Shown here one piece after another: positions 41,348 to 51,100 of a DNA stretch of 64,000 bases. Below the pieces are notes generated by a model. It saw only the letters and a list, made by a program, of their open reading frames with translations. It searched no databases and was not told the origin of the DNA. Each line of letters starts with the position of its first letter. Within the stretch, counting starts at the first letter, position 1. The position numbers were made by a program, and so were the translations under genes. Origin of the DNA: Culturomica sp. (GTDB lineage: Bacteria; Bacteroidota; Bacteroidia; Bacteroidales; Marinifilaceae); the NCBI GenBank assembly GCA_031271755.1, contig JAISVB010000067.1, positions 1 through 64,000 of the forward strand, in the 5' to 3' direction.

Positions 41348-42059
41348 TGTGGGGAACACCCGTTTAAAATATGCATTTGTCCGGAAAAACGGAGAGATGC
41401 AGGTCGGTTTTCAACTATCGGCGTTGCTCCCGGCGTTGCAGGCGGCGTACCAGGAGCAGGGGGCGGTGGATGTTTTCCTGGCGGGAAGCGGAAGCATTCC
41501 GGAGGAGTTGCGGGATCTGCTCAGACCCTTTGCCGGTTTTTGGTTGGAGCGTACGCCCGGCATGCGGTATCCGGTGGAGATTGCGTACGAACCGGCCGGC
41601 ACGTTGGGGATCGACCGGATCGCCGCCTGTGTCGGCGCCCGCGAACTCTTCCCCGGAAAAGAGCTGTTGGTAATCGACACCGGTACGGCCGTTACCTATA
41701 ACTTTTTGACGGCCGGCGGCGTTTTAAAAGGAGGGGATATCTCTCCCGGTGTTTCGCTCCGTTTTCGGGCGCTGCACGACTACACCGATAAGTTGCCGCT
41801 GTTGCAGCCGGAGCCTGTTTGGGGGAGATGCGGGGGCGGCACCGGGGAGGCGATCCGGAACGGTGTGATGAATGGCATGCTTTTTGAAATGGAACGGTAT
41901 ATAGCGGAATTTCAGCAAGATCACCCGCAGAACGAAGTGGTGCTGACAGGAGGCAACAGTGTGTATTTCGAAGGGAGGCTTCCGGTGTATGTTCGATTTT
42001 GTAAAGAGTTGGTTTTTATTGGTTTACAGACGATATTGGAGTTTTATAAAAAAATGTAA
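41331..42059 (+). CDS. coaX: Type III pantothenate kinase
   Basis: A 242-residue enzyme that phosphorylates pantothenate, the first step of coenzyme A synthesis. The ATP-binding DVGNTRLKYAFV (about residues 6-17), LGIDRIAACVGA and DTGTAVTYNFL motifs, and GDISPGVSLRFRALHDYTDKLP, are those of the CoaX family. Its ATG lies within the last codons of mfd, so translation is likely coupled. Confidence 0.93.
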   Translation: MNLLVDVGNTRLKYAFVRKNGEMQVGFQLSALLPALQAAYQEQGAVDVFLAGSGSIPEELRDLLRPFAGFWLERTPGMRYPVEIAYEPAGTLGIDRIAACVGARELFPGKELLVIDTGTAVTYNFLTAGGVLKGGDISPGVSLRFRALHDYTDKLPLLQPEPVWGRCGGGTGEAIRNGVMNGMLFEMERYIAEFQQDHPQNEVVLTGGNSVYFEGRLPVYVRFCKELVFIGLQTILEFYKKM

Positions 42060-42078
42060 TGGAATATAAAATGCAGCT

Positions 42079-42113
42079 TTTGCACGGATTTTTAAAAAAT
42101 AGTCCTAATTTTG
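42079..42113 (+). promoter_or_regulatory. Promoter of the TPR-lptC unit
   Basis: TTTG (42079-42082) and TAATTTTG (42106-42113) are 23 bases apart, slightly longer than usual. The TPR gene starts about 80 bases downstream, so the leader is fairly long and otherwise featureless. Confidence 0.4.
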
Positions 42114-42192
42114 CACAAGACACTTTCAAAATGAGGATCTGAACCTGTTTTTCGGTTGAGAAGTGTAATTAATTGAAATTATAAAAATTCAA

Positions 42193-43524
42193 ATGTATAT
42201 GAAACGAGTGGTAATGTTGATTTTGGGTTTTACCGGGCTGTATGGAACAGTAGTGGCTCAGAGTGTGGAATCCAGATATGGGGTGGACAGTGTTCAGACG
42301 ATCCAGAATGCTTCGATTTACACCGAATTTGTCAAACAGAAAAATTATACGGATGCGTTGCCGGCTTGGAGGTATGTGTTTACAAACGCTCCGGCTTTTC
42401 AGTTGTTGACCTATACCAGGGGGGAAGAGATCATGACGGACCTGCTCCAGAAAACCCAGAATCCGGCTTACCTGGATACGCTGATGATGGTCTATGACCA
42501 GTGGATCAAATATTTTGGGGATCACCAGACCTTGGGAAAAGGATTTGCGTTGGGCAAAAAGGGATACAATCTGTACCGTTTTAAGGGAGGGGAAAACATA
42601 GAGGCGGCGAAGGAGGCGTATCGTCATTTGAGCGATTCCTATGATCACTTGAGATACAAAGCGGCTCCTCCGGTTGTGATGGCTACCATGGTGGCTGCCG
42701 ACAGATTGCTGAAAGAGGGGATCATCACCAAAGATGAATACATCGGATTGTACATAAAATTCTCCGACTATGTAGAGAAAAATCCGTTAAAAGCAACAAG
42801 ACCGGAACCTCTTGCAGAGGTTAAAAGCCAGATCGATGCGTTGTTTTTCAATGCGGGTGTCGCCGATTGCGAAGCATTGGTGAATTTTATGACCCAAAAA
42901 TTTGAAAGCAGCGGGGACGACATGGAGGTGCTGAAAGAGATCGCCCGTGTCCTCCGCCGGGGCGAATGCACCGATGCTCCCCTGTATGCGCAGGTGGCGG
43001 AACGGCTTTACCAAAGTGAGCCGACAGCAGAGTCCGCTTACAATTTGGCCATGCTGTTCCTGAGACGGCAGGAGTTTGACAAGACGGAAGGGTATTTAAA
43101 AGAAGCGATCGAAAAAAGTACGGACGACGAAGCGAAAGTCGACTATTACCTCCGGATGGCGCAGATCAAGAACGGCAAGCAACAGTACCAAGAGGCCCGG
43201 CGTTTCGCATTGGAGGCGTTGAAGATCAACCCGGATGCGGGTGAGGCATACATCCTGATCGGCAATGCGTATGCGGCGTACAGCAAAAACTACGGATCGG
43301 ACGATTTCGACCACAAGATGGTCTTCTGGGTAGCTGTCGATAAGTTTCAGAAAGCCAAGCAGGTGGATCCCTCAGTTTCGGAAAAAGCCAACCAGTTGAT
43401 CAACACCTATTCCCCGCATTTCCCCAGTAAGGACGAAGCCTTTTTCCGGGATATCCATGCAGGGAGCGCCGTCAAGGTCGGCGACTGGATCAACGAAACA
43501 ACGACGGCTCGTTTCAGAGAGTAG
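42193..43524 (+). CDS. Tetratricopeptide-repeat periplasmic protein
   Basis: A 443-residue protein with a signal peptide ending in VVAQ (about residue 22). TPR-like helical repeats lie at about residues 28-110 and 270-370 (AYNLAMLFLRRQEFDKTEGYLKEAI, QEARRFALEALKINPDAGEAYILIGNAY). The family is conserved in Bacteroidales and usually precedes lptC and a CorC-like gene. It is probably a periplasmic scaffold, and no enzymatic motif is seen. An internal ATG (42199, MKRVV) is an equally good start. Confidence 0.8.
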   Translation: MYMKRVVMLILGFTGLYGTVVAQSVESRYGVDSVQTIQNASIYTEFVKQKNYTDALPAWRYVFTNAPAFQLLTYTRGEEIMTDLLQKTQNPAYLDTLMMVYDQWIKYFGDHQTLGKGFALGKKGYNLYRFKGGENIEAAKEAYRHLSDSYDHLRYKAAPPVVMATMVAADRLLKEGIITKDEYIGLYIKFSDYVEKNPLKATRPEPLAEVKSQIDALFFNAGVADCEALVNFMTQKFESSGDDMEVLKEIARVLRRGECTDAPLYAQVAERLYQSEPTAESAYNLAMLFLRRQEFDKTEGYLKEAIEKSTDDEAKVDYYLRMAQIKNGKQQYQEARRFALEALKINPDAGEAYILIGNAYAAYSKNYGSDDFDHKMVFWVAVDKFQKAKQVDPSVSEKANQLINTYSPHFPSKDEAFFRDIHAGSAVKVGDWINETTTARFRE

Positions 43525-43531
43525 ACAACGC

Positions 43532-44098
43532 ATGGCTTTCGGGTCAAAAATAGGATTGGGCAAAGGCATTATCACTCTGTTGGGAGTGATAATGCTTTTC
43601 GCATGTAAAAACGATCTGAATAAGGTAAAATCGCTGACGGAGCAGTCGGAATTGCACGAAATGGAGGGTGAGGAACTGGTGTTGATCTATTCGGACTCCG
43701 CCCGGATCAAGTACAAGATACTTACTCCGCTGTATTATAAGGTGCACACCGAAACGGAACAATACGACGAATTTCCCCGCGGGATCCATGTTGTTACCTA
43801 TGATACGGCCGGGAATGTGGTGGCCGATATCCGGTCTAAATATGCCAAGGAACTGAAAGAGGAGAAACTTTGGGAGGCCAGGAACCAGGTTGTCGTCACC
43901 AATGCCGACGGAACAAAATTGGAGACGGAGCTGATGTATTGGGACATGGCCAACCGGCGGATCTATTCCGACCGGTACAGCCGTTTGACGGCGCAGGGCA
44001 ATATTCTGGAGAGCAGCGACGGTTTCGAATCGGATGACAAACTGGAACGGCCTGTATTTAAGAATATTACGGACGGCCGCGTAGAAGTAGAATTATAG
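43532..44098 (+). CDS. lptC: LPS export ABC transporter periplasmic protein LptC
   Basis: A 188-residue protein with an N-terminal hydrophobic segment that ends in a lipobox-like LFAC (about residues 21-24). The mature beta-jellyroll includes ELVLIYSDSARIKYKILTP, FPRGIHVVTYDTAGNVVADIRSKYA and WDMANRRIYSDRYSRLTAQGNILESSDGFESDDK, the LptC pattern. It would receive LPS from LptBFG and pass it to LptA. The start ATG 43532 gives a clean signal; an open frame from 43457 overlaps the TPR gene and is not used. A CorC-like gene follows after 4 bases. Confidence 0.87.
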   Translation: MAFGSKIGLGKGIITLLGVIMLFACKNDLNKVKSLTEQSELHEMEGEELVLIYSDSARIKYKILTPLYYKVHTETEQYDEFPRGIHVVTYDTAGNVVADIRSKYAKELKEEKLWEARNQVVVTNADGTKLETELMYWDMANRRIYSDRYSRLTAQGNILESSDGFESDDKLERPVFKNITDGRVEVEL

Positions 44099-44102
44099 CC
44101 CC

Positions 44103-45353
44103 ATGTCAGCAGGTACGGTCATTCTCATTTGTCTGTTGCTATCCGCGTTTTTTTCGGGTATGGAGATTGCGTTTGTCGCTTCGAACAAACTGCGGATGGA
44201 GATCGACAAAAACAACCGGAGCCTGCCGCAGGCGCTGGTCGACATCTTCACCTCGAATCCCGGGATGTACATCACGACCATGCTGGTGGGAAACAACGTG
44301 GTGATGGTGATCTACGGTACTTTTATGAAGGAGCACCTGAAATCCCCGCTCGAATTTATGCACCTCTCCTTCGGAATGGAGTTGTTGATGGAGACGCTGA
44401 TCTCTACCCTGATCATTCTTTTCTTTGCAGAGTTTCTTCCCAAAGCGTTTTTCCGGCTGCGTCCCAATGCATTGCTGAAATTATTCGCCGTGCCGGTCTT
44501 TCTGTTTTACCTGCTCTTTTTTCCGGTTACCTGGTTTTCGGTGTGGCTGGGAGGAGGGATCCTCCGGATCTTTACCGGGAAAAAGATCGGGGAGAACGAG
44601 CAGGATCGGGCTTTCGGAAAGCTTGACCTGAACAATCTGGTCGGAGAGGGGGAACGGTCGAAAGAACAACAGGAGGAGGAGCACGAGATCAAGTTGTTCC
44701 GGAATGCCCTGGATTTTTCCGACATCAAGCTCCGGGAGTGCATTGTCCCCCGGCCGGACCTGGTCGCCCTGCCGATAGATGCCGGTCTGGACGAGCTGAT
44801 CGCCCTTTTTGTCAGAACCGGATTGTCCCGGATCCTGATTTTCCGGGAAAACATCGACAACATCATCGGGTATGTACACTCTTCGTCGCTTTTTAGCAAC
44901 CCGGAGGATATTTCCAGGGTATTGAGCAAAGTGCTGATCGTGCCGGAAACCATGTCGGCTTCCCGCCTGTTGAACCTTTTTATCAAGCAGCAACGAAGCA
45001 TTGCCGTAGTGGTGGATGAGTTCGGCGTGACGGCCGGTATAGCCACCATCGAGGATATTATGGAAGAGATTTTCGGGGAAATTGAGGACGAGCACGACCG
45101 TACCCGTTTGACGGAGACGGTGGTTTCCGACAACGAATACATCTTTTCCGGTCGTCTGGAGGTCGATTACCTGAATGAAAAATACGGACTGAAATTGGAG
45201 GAGAACGAGGAGTATGAAACCCTGGCCGGGTACATCCTCCATTACAACGAAAACATTCCGGAAGAGGGTGAAAAGATCTTTCTGAATGAATATATGTTTG
45301 AAATTTTGTGTGTTAAAAATGCACGAATTGAAGAAATTAGGCTGGTTCTTTGA
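44103..45353 (+). CDS. Hemolysin family/CorC-HlyC type membrane protein (CNNM-like, GldE-related)
   Basis: A 416-residue inner-membrane protein. Three to four transmembrane helices of the DUF21 domain (about residues 5-160) are followed by a CBS pair (about 205-320; VPRPDLVALP, IAVVVDEFGVTAGIATIEDIMEEIFG) and a C-terminal CorC_HlyC domain (about 340-415). Such proteins are linked to metal ion transport, chiefly magnesium, and one paralog in gliding bacteria is GldE. The adjacent lptC and T9SS genes make either reading possible. The start lies 4 bases after the lptC stop. Confidence 0.88.
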   Translation: MSAGTVILICLLLSAFFSGMEIAFVASNKLRMEIDKNNRSLPQALVDIFTSNPGMYITTMLVGNNVVMVIYGTFMKEHLKSPLEFMHLSFGMELLMETLISTLIILFFAEFLPKAFFRLRPNALLKLFAVPVFLFYLLFFPVTWFSVWLGGGILRIFTGKKIGENEQDRAFGKLDLNNLVGEGERSKEQQEEEHEIKLFRNALDFSDIKLRECIVPRPDLVALPIDAGLDELIALFVRTGLSRILIFRENIDNIIGYVHSSSLFSNPEDISRVLSKVLIVPETMSASRLLNLFIKQQRSIAVVVDEFGVTAGIATIEDIMEEIFGEIEDEHDRTRLTETVVSDNEYIFSGRLEVDYLNEKYGLKLEENEEYETLAGYILHYNENIPEEGEKIFLNEYMFEILCVKNARIEEIRLVL

Positions 45354-45363
45354 TTTTTTTGTT

Positions 45364-45371
45364 TAGCTTTG
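45364..45371 (+). promoter_or_regulatory. -7 box upstream of the T9SS operon
   Basis: TAGCTTTG matches TAnnTTTG and lies 42 bases before the porP start. No TTTG at 19-21 bases is seen, only less similar candidates, so the promoter is incomplete. Confidence 0.35.
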
Positions 45372-45413
45372 CAGAAATTTTAAGGTTGGTTTTGGTTATT
45401 TTGTCATTTTTAC

Positions 45414-46367
45414 ATGCGAATTGATAAAGCCGGATTGATGAGAATGGTCTTGTGCGCGGTTGCTTTAACAGCGATGGGGCATTCGATGAAAGCTCAACAG
45501 GATCCGCAGTTTAGCCAGAACATGTACAATCACATGAATGTGAATCCTGCTTTTGCCGGAGAACGGGGCGGTTGGGTGGTTTCCGGGGCATACCGGAATC
45601 AATGGCAGCGTATGCCGGATGCACCGGAAACGTATGTGATAAATGTGGATGTGCCTTTGACACTGGGTGGAGCGGAAGGAGGGGCAGGTTTGAATATTAT
45701 GACGGACCGGTTGGGTATGCAAACAAATTTGCATTTGATGATGAATTATGCATATAAGAGGAGATATGATTTCGGGGTGTTGAGTGCGGGGGTAAAATTG
45801 GGAATAGTGAACTCCCGGATCGAAGGCGAATTGAAGCCGCCGACAGAGGAGAACGATCCGGCATTGTCTCAGGGGAACCTGGATCTTTCCAAGATAATGT
45901 TTGATGCGGGGATCGGTCTTTTTTTATCCGGGGACCGTTATTATACGGGATTGGCGCTTTCCCACCTCACCTGTCCGGAGATGACGATCGGGCAGACGGG
46001 ACGTTTTTTTTGGAACCGTCATCTGTATGCAACGGGAGGATATACATTTCCGTTGACACCCAAGGTGGATGTGCAACCCTCCTTTTTTGTGAAGAGTGAT
46101 TTTATCAGTTTACAGGCGAGCGGGAACGCCCATTTTGTATACGATAAGAAATATTGGGCGGGGATCTCCTACCGGTACGAAGAGGCATTGATTTTTATGG
46201 GAGGGATCGAATTGAAGGAGGGATTGTTGCTGGGATACAGTTATGATTGGAACGTCAGCAATGTCGGACAATATACCGGAGGGTCGCACGAAGTGACCTT
46301 CTCGTACTGTTTCGGTCTGAAGCTGGACAAAAGAGAAAAGATATACAAGAGTGTCAGATTTTTGTAA
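45414..46367 (+). CDS. porP: PorP/SprF family protein of the T9SS operon
   Basis: A 317-residue outer-membrane barrel protein with a signal peptide ending near MKAQ (about residue 25). The family motif QDPQFSQNMYNHMNVNPAFAGERGGWVVSGAYRNQWQRM is at about residues 27-65. In Porphyromonas PorP is needed for type IX secretion and works with PorK-PorN. It heads the row porP-gldK-gldL-gldM-gldN, with only 11 bases to gldK. It is a paralog of the PorP/SprF protein at 2196-3155, sharing the N-terminal motif. Confidence 0.92.
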   Translation: MRIDKAGLMRMVLCAVALTAMGHSMKAQQDPQFSQNMYNHMNVNPAFAGERGGWVVSGAYRNQWQRMPDAPETYVINVDVPLTLGGAEGGAGLNIMTDRLGMQTNLHLMMNYAYKRRYDFGVLSAGVKLGIVNSRIEGELKPPTEENDPALSQGNLDLSKIMFDAGIGLFLSGDRYYTGLALSHLTCPEMTIGQTGRFFWNRHLYATGGYTFPLTPKVDVQPSFFVKSDFISLQASGNAHFVYDKKYWAGISYRYEEALIFMGGIELKEGLLLGYSYDWNVSNVGQYTGGSHEVTFSYCFGLKLDKREKIYKSVRFL

Positions 46368-46378
46368 ATACAAATAGT

Positions 46379-47698
46379 ATGCGGATCAAGTGGTTAGTTT
46401 TTTTCTTTATGGCGGCAACAGTTGTTGCCTGTTCTCTTGACAACGGTGGTGGAGAATTGATCGGAACCCGCAGTGTAAAGAAATGGTTTGAACCCCGGCC
46501 TTACGGCATGGTGCTTATTCCGACCGGTAGTCTGAACATCGGGCAGAACGACGAAGACATGGCCTGGTCGATGGCTGCTTCTCAAAGAACCATAACGTTG
46601 CCCGCCTTCTGGATGGACGAAACGGAGATCACCAACGACGAGTACCGCCAGTTTGTTTACTATGTAATCGACTCCGTAAAAAGGCAGCGTTTGGCGGACG
46701 AAGGGTACGATGAGTTCCTCGTACGCGACCGGCAGGGGAACGTGCTGGAGCCTCCCCGGTTGGACTGGAGGGCGCGGATCGATCTGCGCAGGAACGAAGA
46801 ATACAAAGAGATCCTGGACGGACTGAACTATTCGGGCGAGGACCGGATACAGGATAACGAGTTGGATGTGCGCCGGTTGATTTACAACTACAGTTGGTAC
46901 GATTTCACCCAGGCCGCATTGAACGACTCCTATTACGACCCCAAAGCCGGAACCTATACGGGCGGGACGGTGGTAAATGCATTGGGAGAGAGAGAGGCAG
47001 TTAAAGGCAGGGCTTCTTTTATCATGCGCAGAGAGGTGCCGATTTATCCGGATACCTTGTGCTGGCTCAAAGATTTTACGTTTGCTTTCAATGACCCTTA
47101 TGTGTACGGCTATTTCTCGCACGTGAGTTATGATGACTATCCGGTTGTCGGAGTGAATTGGCACCAGGCGCACGCTTTTTGCCATTGGCGGACACAATTT
47201 TTTTTAAACGCTTCCGAAAACCGCGTGCAGAGTTGGCGATTGCCGTCCGAGTCCGAATGGGAATATGCGGCGCGGGGTGGATTGACCGGGGCTGATTATC
47301 CGTGGGGAAGTTACTATACCCGAAACAAAAAGGGATGCTTTATGGCCAATTTTAAACCGATGCGCGGAAACTACATCGGGGACGGTGGAGCCATAACGGT
47401 TCGTGTCGGGACATACGAACCGAACGGATACGGTTTGTATGATATGGCCGGAAATGTAGCCGAGTGGACAGGAGATACCTACGATGAGTCCGCTTACCAG
47501 GTTACGCACGACATGAGTCCCTATTACCAGTACATCAGCAAGGAGAGCGACAACCGGATTTTCAAGCGGAAAACCGTTCGGGGCGGTTCCTGGAAGGATG
47601 CAGCGTTTTACCTGCAAAACGGCGTACGCTCGTACGAATTCCAGGATTCCTGCCGGAGTTTTGTGGGGTTCAGAACTGTCCGGACAGTCATGCAGTAA
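46379..47698 (+). CDS. gldK: T9SS lipoprotein GldK/PorK
   Basis: A 439-residue outer-membrane lipoprotein with lipobox VVAC (about residues 15-18). The bulk is a formylglycine-generating-enzyme-like fold: YGMVLIPTGSLNIGQND, FWMDETEITNDEYRQFV, RLPSESEWEYAARGG and VRGGSWKD, where the enzymatic cysteines are not expected in GldK. With GldN it forms the ring complex of the T9SS under the outer membrane. ATG 46379 is used because the lipoprotein signal starts there. The longer open frame overlaps porP. Confidence 0.94.
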   Translation: MRIKWLVFFFMAATVVACSLDNGGGELIGTRSVKKWFEPRPYGMVLIPTGSLNIGQNDEDMAWSMAASQRTITLPAFWMDETEITNDEYRQFVYYVIDSVKRQRLADEGYDEFLVRDRQGNVLEPPRLDWRARIDLRRNEEYKEILDGLNYSGEDRIQDNELDVRRLIYNYSWYDFTQAALNDSYYDPKAGTYTGGTVVNALGEREAVKGRASFIMRREVPIYPDTLCWLKDFTFAFNDPYVYGYFSHVSYDDYPVVGVNWHQAHAFCHWRTQFFLNASENRVQSWRLPSESEWEYAARGGLTGADYPWGSYYTRNKKGCFMANFKPMRGNYIGDGGAITVRVGTYEPNGYGLYDMAGNVAEWTGDTYDESAYQVTHDMSPYYQYISKESDNRIFKRKTVRGGSWKDAAFYLQNGVRSYEFQDSCRSFVGFRTVRTVMQ

Positions 47699-47722
47699 AA
47701 TAGTTAAAATTCATAGGAATAT

Positions 47723-48670
47723 ATGGCAAAATTTTTTCAAACAAAGGCTTATCAAACCGTCATCGGTTATGTGTACGGATGGGGTGCGAGTGCGGTGATT
47801 GTCGGTGCATTGTTCAAGATCATGCACTTTCCCGGGGCAGGGGCCGTTCTGACGGTCGGGATGTTGGTGGAAGCGTTGATCTTTTTCGTATCGGCTTTTG
47901 AGCCTTCCCCGGAACATTACGATTGGGCGCGGGTTTTCCCCGAACTCTCCGGTCATGGAGAGCAGCCTGCTGCGGCCAGGCAAAGGCATGGCGCCGGAAC
48001 GGCCGGGCATTCCCAGGGCGCGTCCGGGACTGCCGGTTTGGACGAAGCGGATGTTTCCAGGTTGAAAGAGGGGATCTCCAAATTTGTAAAATCGGCGGAC
48101 TCCTTTGCGGAGGCCTCCGTGAACGTGCCGGATTTTACCCGGAAGGTCAATAACGCCGCCGCCTCTTTCGAACGGTTGGGCGAGAAGGGAGAAAAGGCCG
48201 GTGAATTGCTGGAAAATTCGATCGGCAGCTTCACCGACGGTTATAACGAACTCAACCGGATCCTGAAAGATTCTTCCGGACAGTTGACGAGTCAGATCAA
48301 AGCCAATTGCGAAAAGCTGGCTGCCACCATGGGAACCTCCTCCGATGGGTTCGGAGCGTTGAATAAGATCATGGAAGAGCAATTGCTGCAGGTAAAGGCG
48401 CAGGCGGAAAACTATACGCAACAGATCGCCGGTGTCAATAAAAACATCAGCGCTTTGAATGCACTGTACGAATTGCAGGTGAACGAAACCAAAGATTGCC
48501 TGGAATCTTTCCGGGGAATGCAAAGCGACATGGGAGAGATGCTGGAAAATGTTTCCCTGAGTTTGGACAGTACAAAACTCTTTAAGCAGGAAGCGCAGCA
48601 ATTGGCGAACAGCGTATCTTCGCTGAATGCGGTGTACGGCAATATGCTCAGTGTGATAGATAATAATTAA
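47723..48670 (+). CDS. gldL: T9SS motor protein GldL/PorL
   Basis: A 315-residue inner-membrane protein with two transmembrane helices in the first 60 residues (TVIGYVYGWGASAVIVGALFKIMHF and GAVLTVGMLVEALIFFVSAFEP). The conserved Glu in the second helix (MLVEALIFF) is the proton-path residue of the GldLM motor. The rest is a long cytoplasmic coiled-coil-like segment (about residues 100-310). Together with GldM it converts proton-motive force to rotation that drives secretion or gliding. Confidence 0.94.
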   Translation: MAKFFQTKAYQTVIGYVYGWGASAVIVGALFKIMHFPGAGAVLTVGMLVEALIFFVSAFEPSPEHYDWARVFPELSGHGEQPAAARQRHGAGTAGHSQGASGTAGLDEADVSRLKEGISKFVKSADSFAEASVNVPDFTRKVNNAAASFERLGEKGEKAGELLENSIGSFTDGYNELNRILKDSSGQLTSQIKANCEKLAATMGTSSDGFGALNKIMEEQLLQVKAQAENYTQQIAGVNKNISALNALYELQVNETKDCLESFRGMQSDMGEMLENVSLSLDSTKLFKQEAQQLANSVSSLNAVYGNMLSVIDNN

Positions 48671-48685
48671 AAGCAGAGAGTATAG

Positions 48686-50227
48686 ATGGGAGCGAAGAAT
48701 TGTCCCGAAACCCCGAGGCAAAAGATGATCGGCATGATGTATCTTGTGCTGACCGCTATGCTGGCGTTGAATGTATCGGCCGACGTGCTGGAAGCATTCA
48801 CGAAAGTGCAGCAGGGGTTATCGTCCACAATATCCAATTTGACTAAAAAAAATGCGGAAACTTACAACGCAATTGAGATGGCGTACGACTTGAATGCCAC
48901 CAAGATGAAGGAGACCCGCACCAATACCATGCTGATCCGGGAGAAGACCCGGGATTTGTTTGAGTATATCGACAGCCTGAAGACAAAGATGGTGAAGATT
49001 GCCGACGGCCCGGCAGGAGATGTCCGGAACATCCAGGCCCGGGACAATCTGGATGTCGGCGGTCAGGTTATGCTGCAACAAAAAGAGGGAAAGGTATTGA
49101 AAGACAAATTGGATGATTTCCGGGAAACATTGTTGGGATTTATTGACGAAAGGGATACGGTTTTGCGCAATGCGGTGATCCAGAACCTGAATACGGATAG
49201 TCCGAAAACGACGAACCAATCGGGTCCGCAGACCTGGGAATCCGCCTATTTCGAATCGATCCCGCTGACAGGGGTTGTGACCATTCTGACCATGCTTCAG
49301 GCCAATGCCCTTTCCATGGAGTCGGATGTGGTGAATTACCTGTTCACTTCCATCGATGCGGAATCCTTTAAATTTAATAAACTGGAAGCCTTGGTGATAC
49401 CGGAGTCCAACTATGTACTGACCGGCGATCAGTTCAAGGCGCGTATCATGCTGGCGGCGGTGGATACCACCCAGCAGCCGCAGGTGCTGGTGGGCGGACG
49501 TTCTATTCCCTACAGGGAGGACTATGCTTATTATACGGCAACCGCAACCAAACCGGGCGTGTACCCCCTGACGGGAGTGATCAATTTTATCACGCCTTCC
49601 GGCGCCACCCTGCCGCGTTCGTTTAAATACCAGTACGAGGTGGCGGATCCGGCGGTGGTGATCTCTCCGACCAAGATGAATGTGTTCTATGTCGGAGTGG
49701 ACAATCCGGTTTCACTGGCGGTGCCGGGCATGTCTTCGGATGCGATCCAGCCCGAGATCACCAACGGCGAGATACACAAGGGAAGCGACGGCACTTACAT
49801 TGTCCGGCCGAAAAGAGCGGGGCAGAACAGTGAAATAACCGTTTACGCCCAGATGAACGGACAGAAACGGAAGCTGCAAACGCAAACATTCCGGGTAAAA
49901 GATGTGCCCGATCCGGTGGCCAAGGTGGCAGACATGCGGGGGGGAACGATCAGACGGAACCTTTTACTGGCGGCAGGTCGTGTGGATGTAGTAATGGAAA
50001 ATTTCGATTTTGACCTGAAATTTACGGTGCAGGGTTTTAATGTATTGACAATTGTTGACGGATATTCTAACATTGCGGAATCGAGAAGCGGCGCTTATAC
50101 AGCCGAACAGACTAAAATGTTTCAGAATGCGAAACGGAACCAGGTTGTCATTTTTGAAGATATCATGGTAAAAGGGCCGGATGGGAGCCAGCGTAAGTTG
50201 CCCCCCATCTCGTTTAAAATTGAGTAA
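48686..50227 (+). CDS. gldM: T9SS motor shaft protein GldM/PorM
   Basis: A 513-residue protein with an N-terminal transmembrane helix (MIGMMYLVLTAMLALNVSADVLEAF, about residues 12-36). A helical periplasmic D1 domain (about 40-225) and three Ig-like domains (about 225-513) follow, as in known GldM structures. It spans the periplasm and links GldL with the GldKN ring. The transmembrane sequence and domain order are complete. Confidence 0.94.
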   Translation: MGAKNCPETPRQKMIGMMYLVLTAMLALNVSADVLEAFTKVQQGLSSTISNLTKKNAETYNAIEMAYDLNATKMKETRTNTMLIREKTRDLFEYIDSLKTKMVKIADGPAGDVRNIQARDNLDVGGQVMLQQKEGKVLKDKLDDFRETLLGFIDERDTVLRNAVIQNLNTDSPKTTNQSGPQTWESAYFESIPLTGVVTILTMLQANALSMESDVVNYLFTSIDAESFKFNKLEALVIPESNYVLTGDQFKARIMLAAVDTTQQPQVLVGGRSIPYREDYAYYTATATKPGVYPLTGVINFITPSGATLPRSFKYQYEVADPAVVISPTKMNVFYVGVDNPVSLAVPGMSSDAIQPEITNGEIHKGSDGTYIVRPKRAGQNSEITVYAQMNGQKRKLQTQTFRVKDVPDPVAKVADMRGGTIRRNLLLAAGRVDVVMENFDFDLKFTVQGFNVLTIVDGYSNIAESRSGAYTAEQTKMFQNAKRNQVVIFEDIMVKGPDGSQRKLPPISFKIE

Positions 50228-50245
50228 TATTTAAGTCAGATAAAG

Positions 50246-51085
50246 ATGGACAGGAGGATTTTGTTAATCGGGCTGCTTTTGGGAGCGGCATTATCGTTGA
50301 AAGCTCAAAATTCCAAAACATTTTATGATAACATCATAAAGAATCCGGATTACGAGTACAAGGCTCCTATTGCGCTGCCCAATGTGGACAGGGCGGATAT
50401 GGCGTACCTCAAGACCGTGGTGCGGGAGATAGTACTCAGAGAGAAGATGAATCTTCCGCTTTACTACCCGACTGTCCCGATGGACGGAAGAATGTCTTTG
50501 ATCGACCTGATGTTGTCGGGGATTGAAAAGTCGTTCAAAACGGCTTACGAAGACGACGAATTGTCGATCCCGGTAACGATCGAGCAGATCATGAAGAAAT
50601 TCGACGCCGATGCCGATACAATGACCAGACGAAACCCGGAAACCGGCGAATTGGAAAAAGTGGTTGTCGAAGCGGAAGTCCGTACGGACGAAGTAAAACG
50701 GGTGTTAGTCAAAGAAGTTTGGTTCATCAATCGAAGAACCACCCGGCTTGATTTCCGGATCATCGCCCTCTGTCCGGTGCGGGAGTATACCAAACCAAAC
50801 AGTTACGAAGGTATCATGAAGAGCCGTCTGTTCTGGATCGATTACGGTGAATTCCGGGATATTTTTTCCAAACAGAAGGTGTTCAATTTTGAGAACGATG
50901 CCGGACGCCTGAGTGTGGACGATATCTTTTTGAAGCGTTTTTTCACCTCCCGGATCATACAGGAATCGAATGTATACGATAACCGGATTATCGGCAGTTA
51001 CGCCGCGGGTATGGATGCCATCTTGGAGTCCGACCGGATCAAGGACGAAATATTTGACAAGGAACAGAATCTTTGGGAATATTGA
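50246..51085 (+). CDS. gldN: T9SS ring protein GldN/PorN
   Basis: A 279-residue periplasmic protein with a signal peptide ending in LKAQ (about residue 21). The mature region has SYIL-type blocks including YPTVPMDGRMSLIDLMLSGIEKSF, EVWFINRRTTRLDFRIIALCPVREY and RLFWIDYGEFRDIFSKQKVFNFENDAGRLSVDDIF, the GldN pattern. It forms the ring with GldK. It is the last gene of the operon, followed by a strong hairpin. Confidence 0.94.
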   Translation: MDRRILLIGLLLGAALSLKAQNSKTFYDNIIKNPDYEYKAPIALPNVDRADMAYLKTVVREIVLREKMNLPLYYPTVPMDGRMSLIDLMLSGIEKSFKTAYEDDELSIPVTIEQIMKKFDADADTMTRRNPETGELEKVVVEAEVRTDEVKRVLVKEVWFINRRTTRLDFRIIALCPVREYTKPNSYEGIMKSRLFWIDYGEFRDIFSKQKVFNFENDAGRLSVDDIFLKRFFTSRIIQESNVYDNRIIGSYAAGMDAILESDRIKDEIFDKEQNLWEY

Positions 51086-51100
51086 TATAAGCCCCCCGAA

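Noticed and set aside
42079-42115. Repeated TTTTGCAC upstream of the TPR gene as a possible operator pair
   Set aside because: The two copies coincide with the -33 and -7 boxes of a promoter, which explains them.
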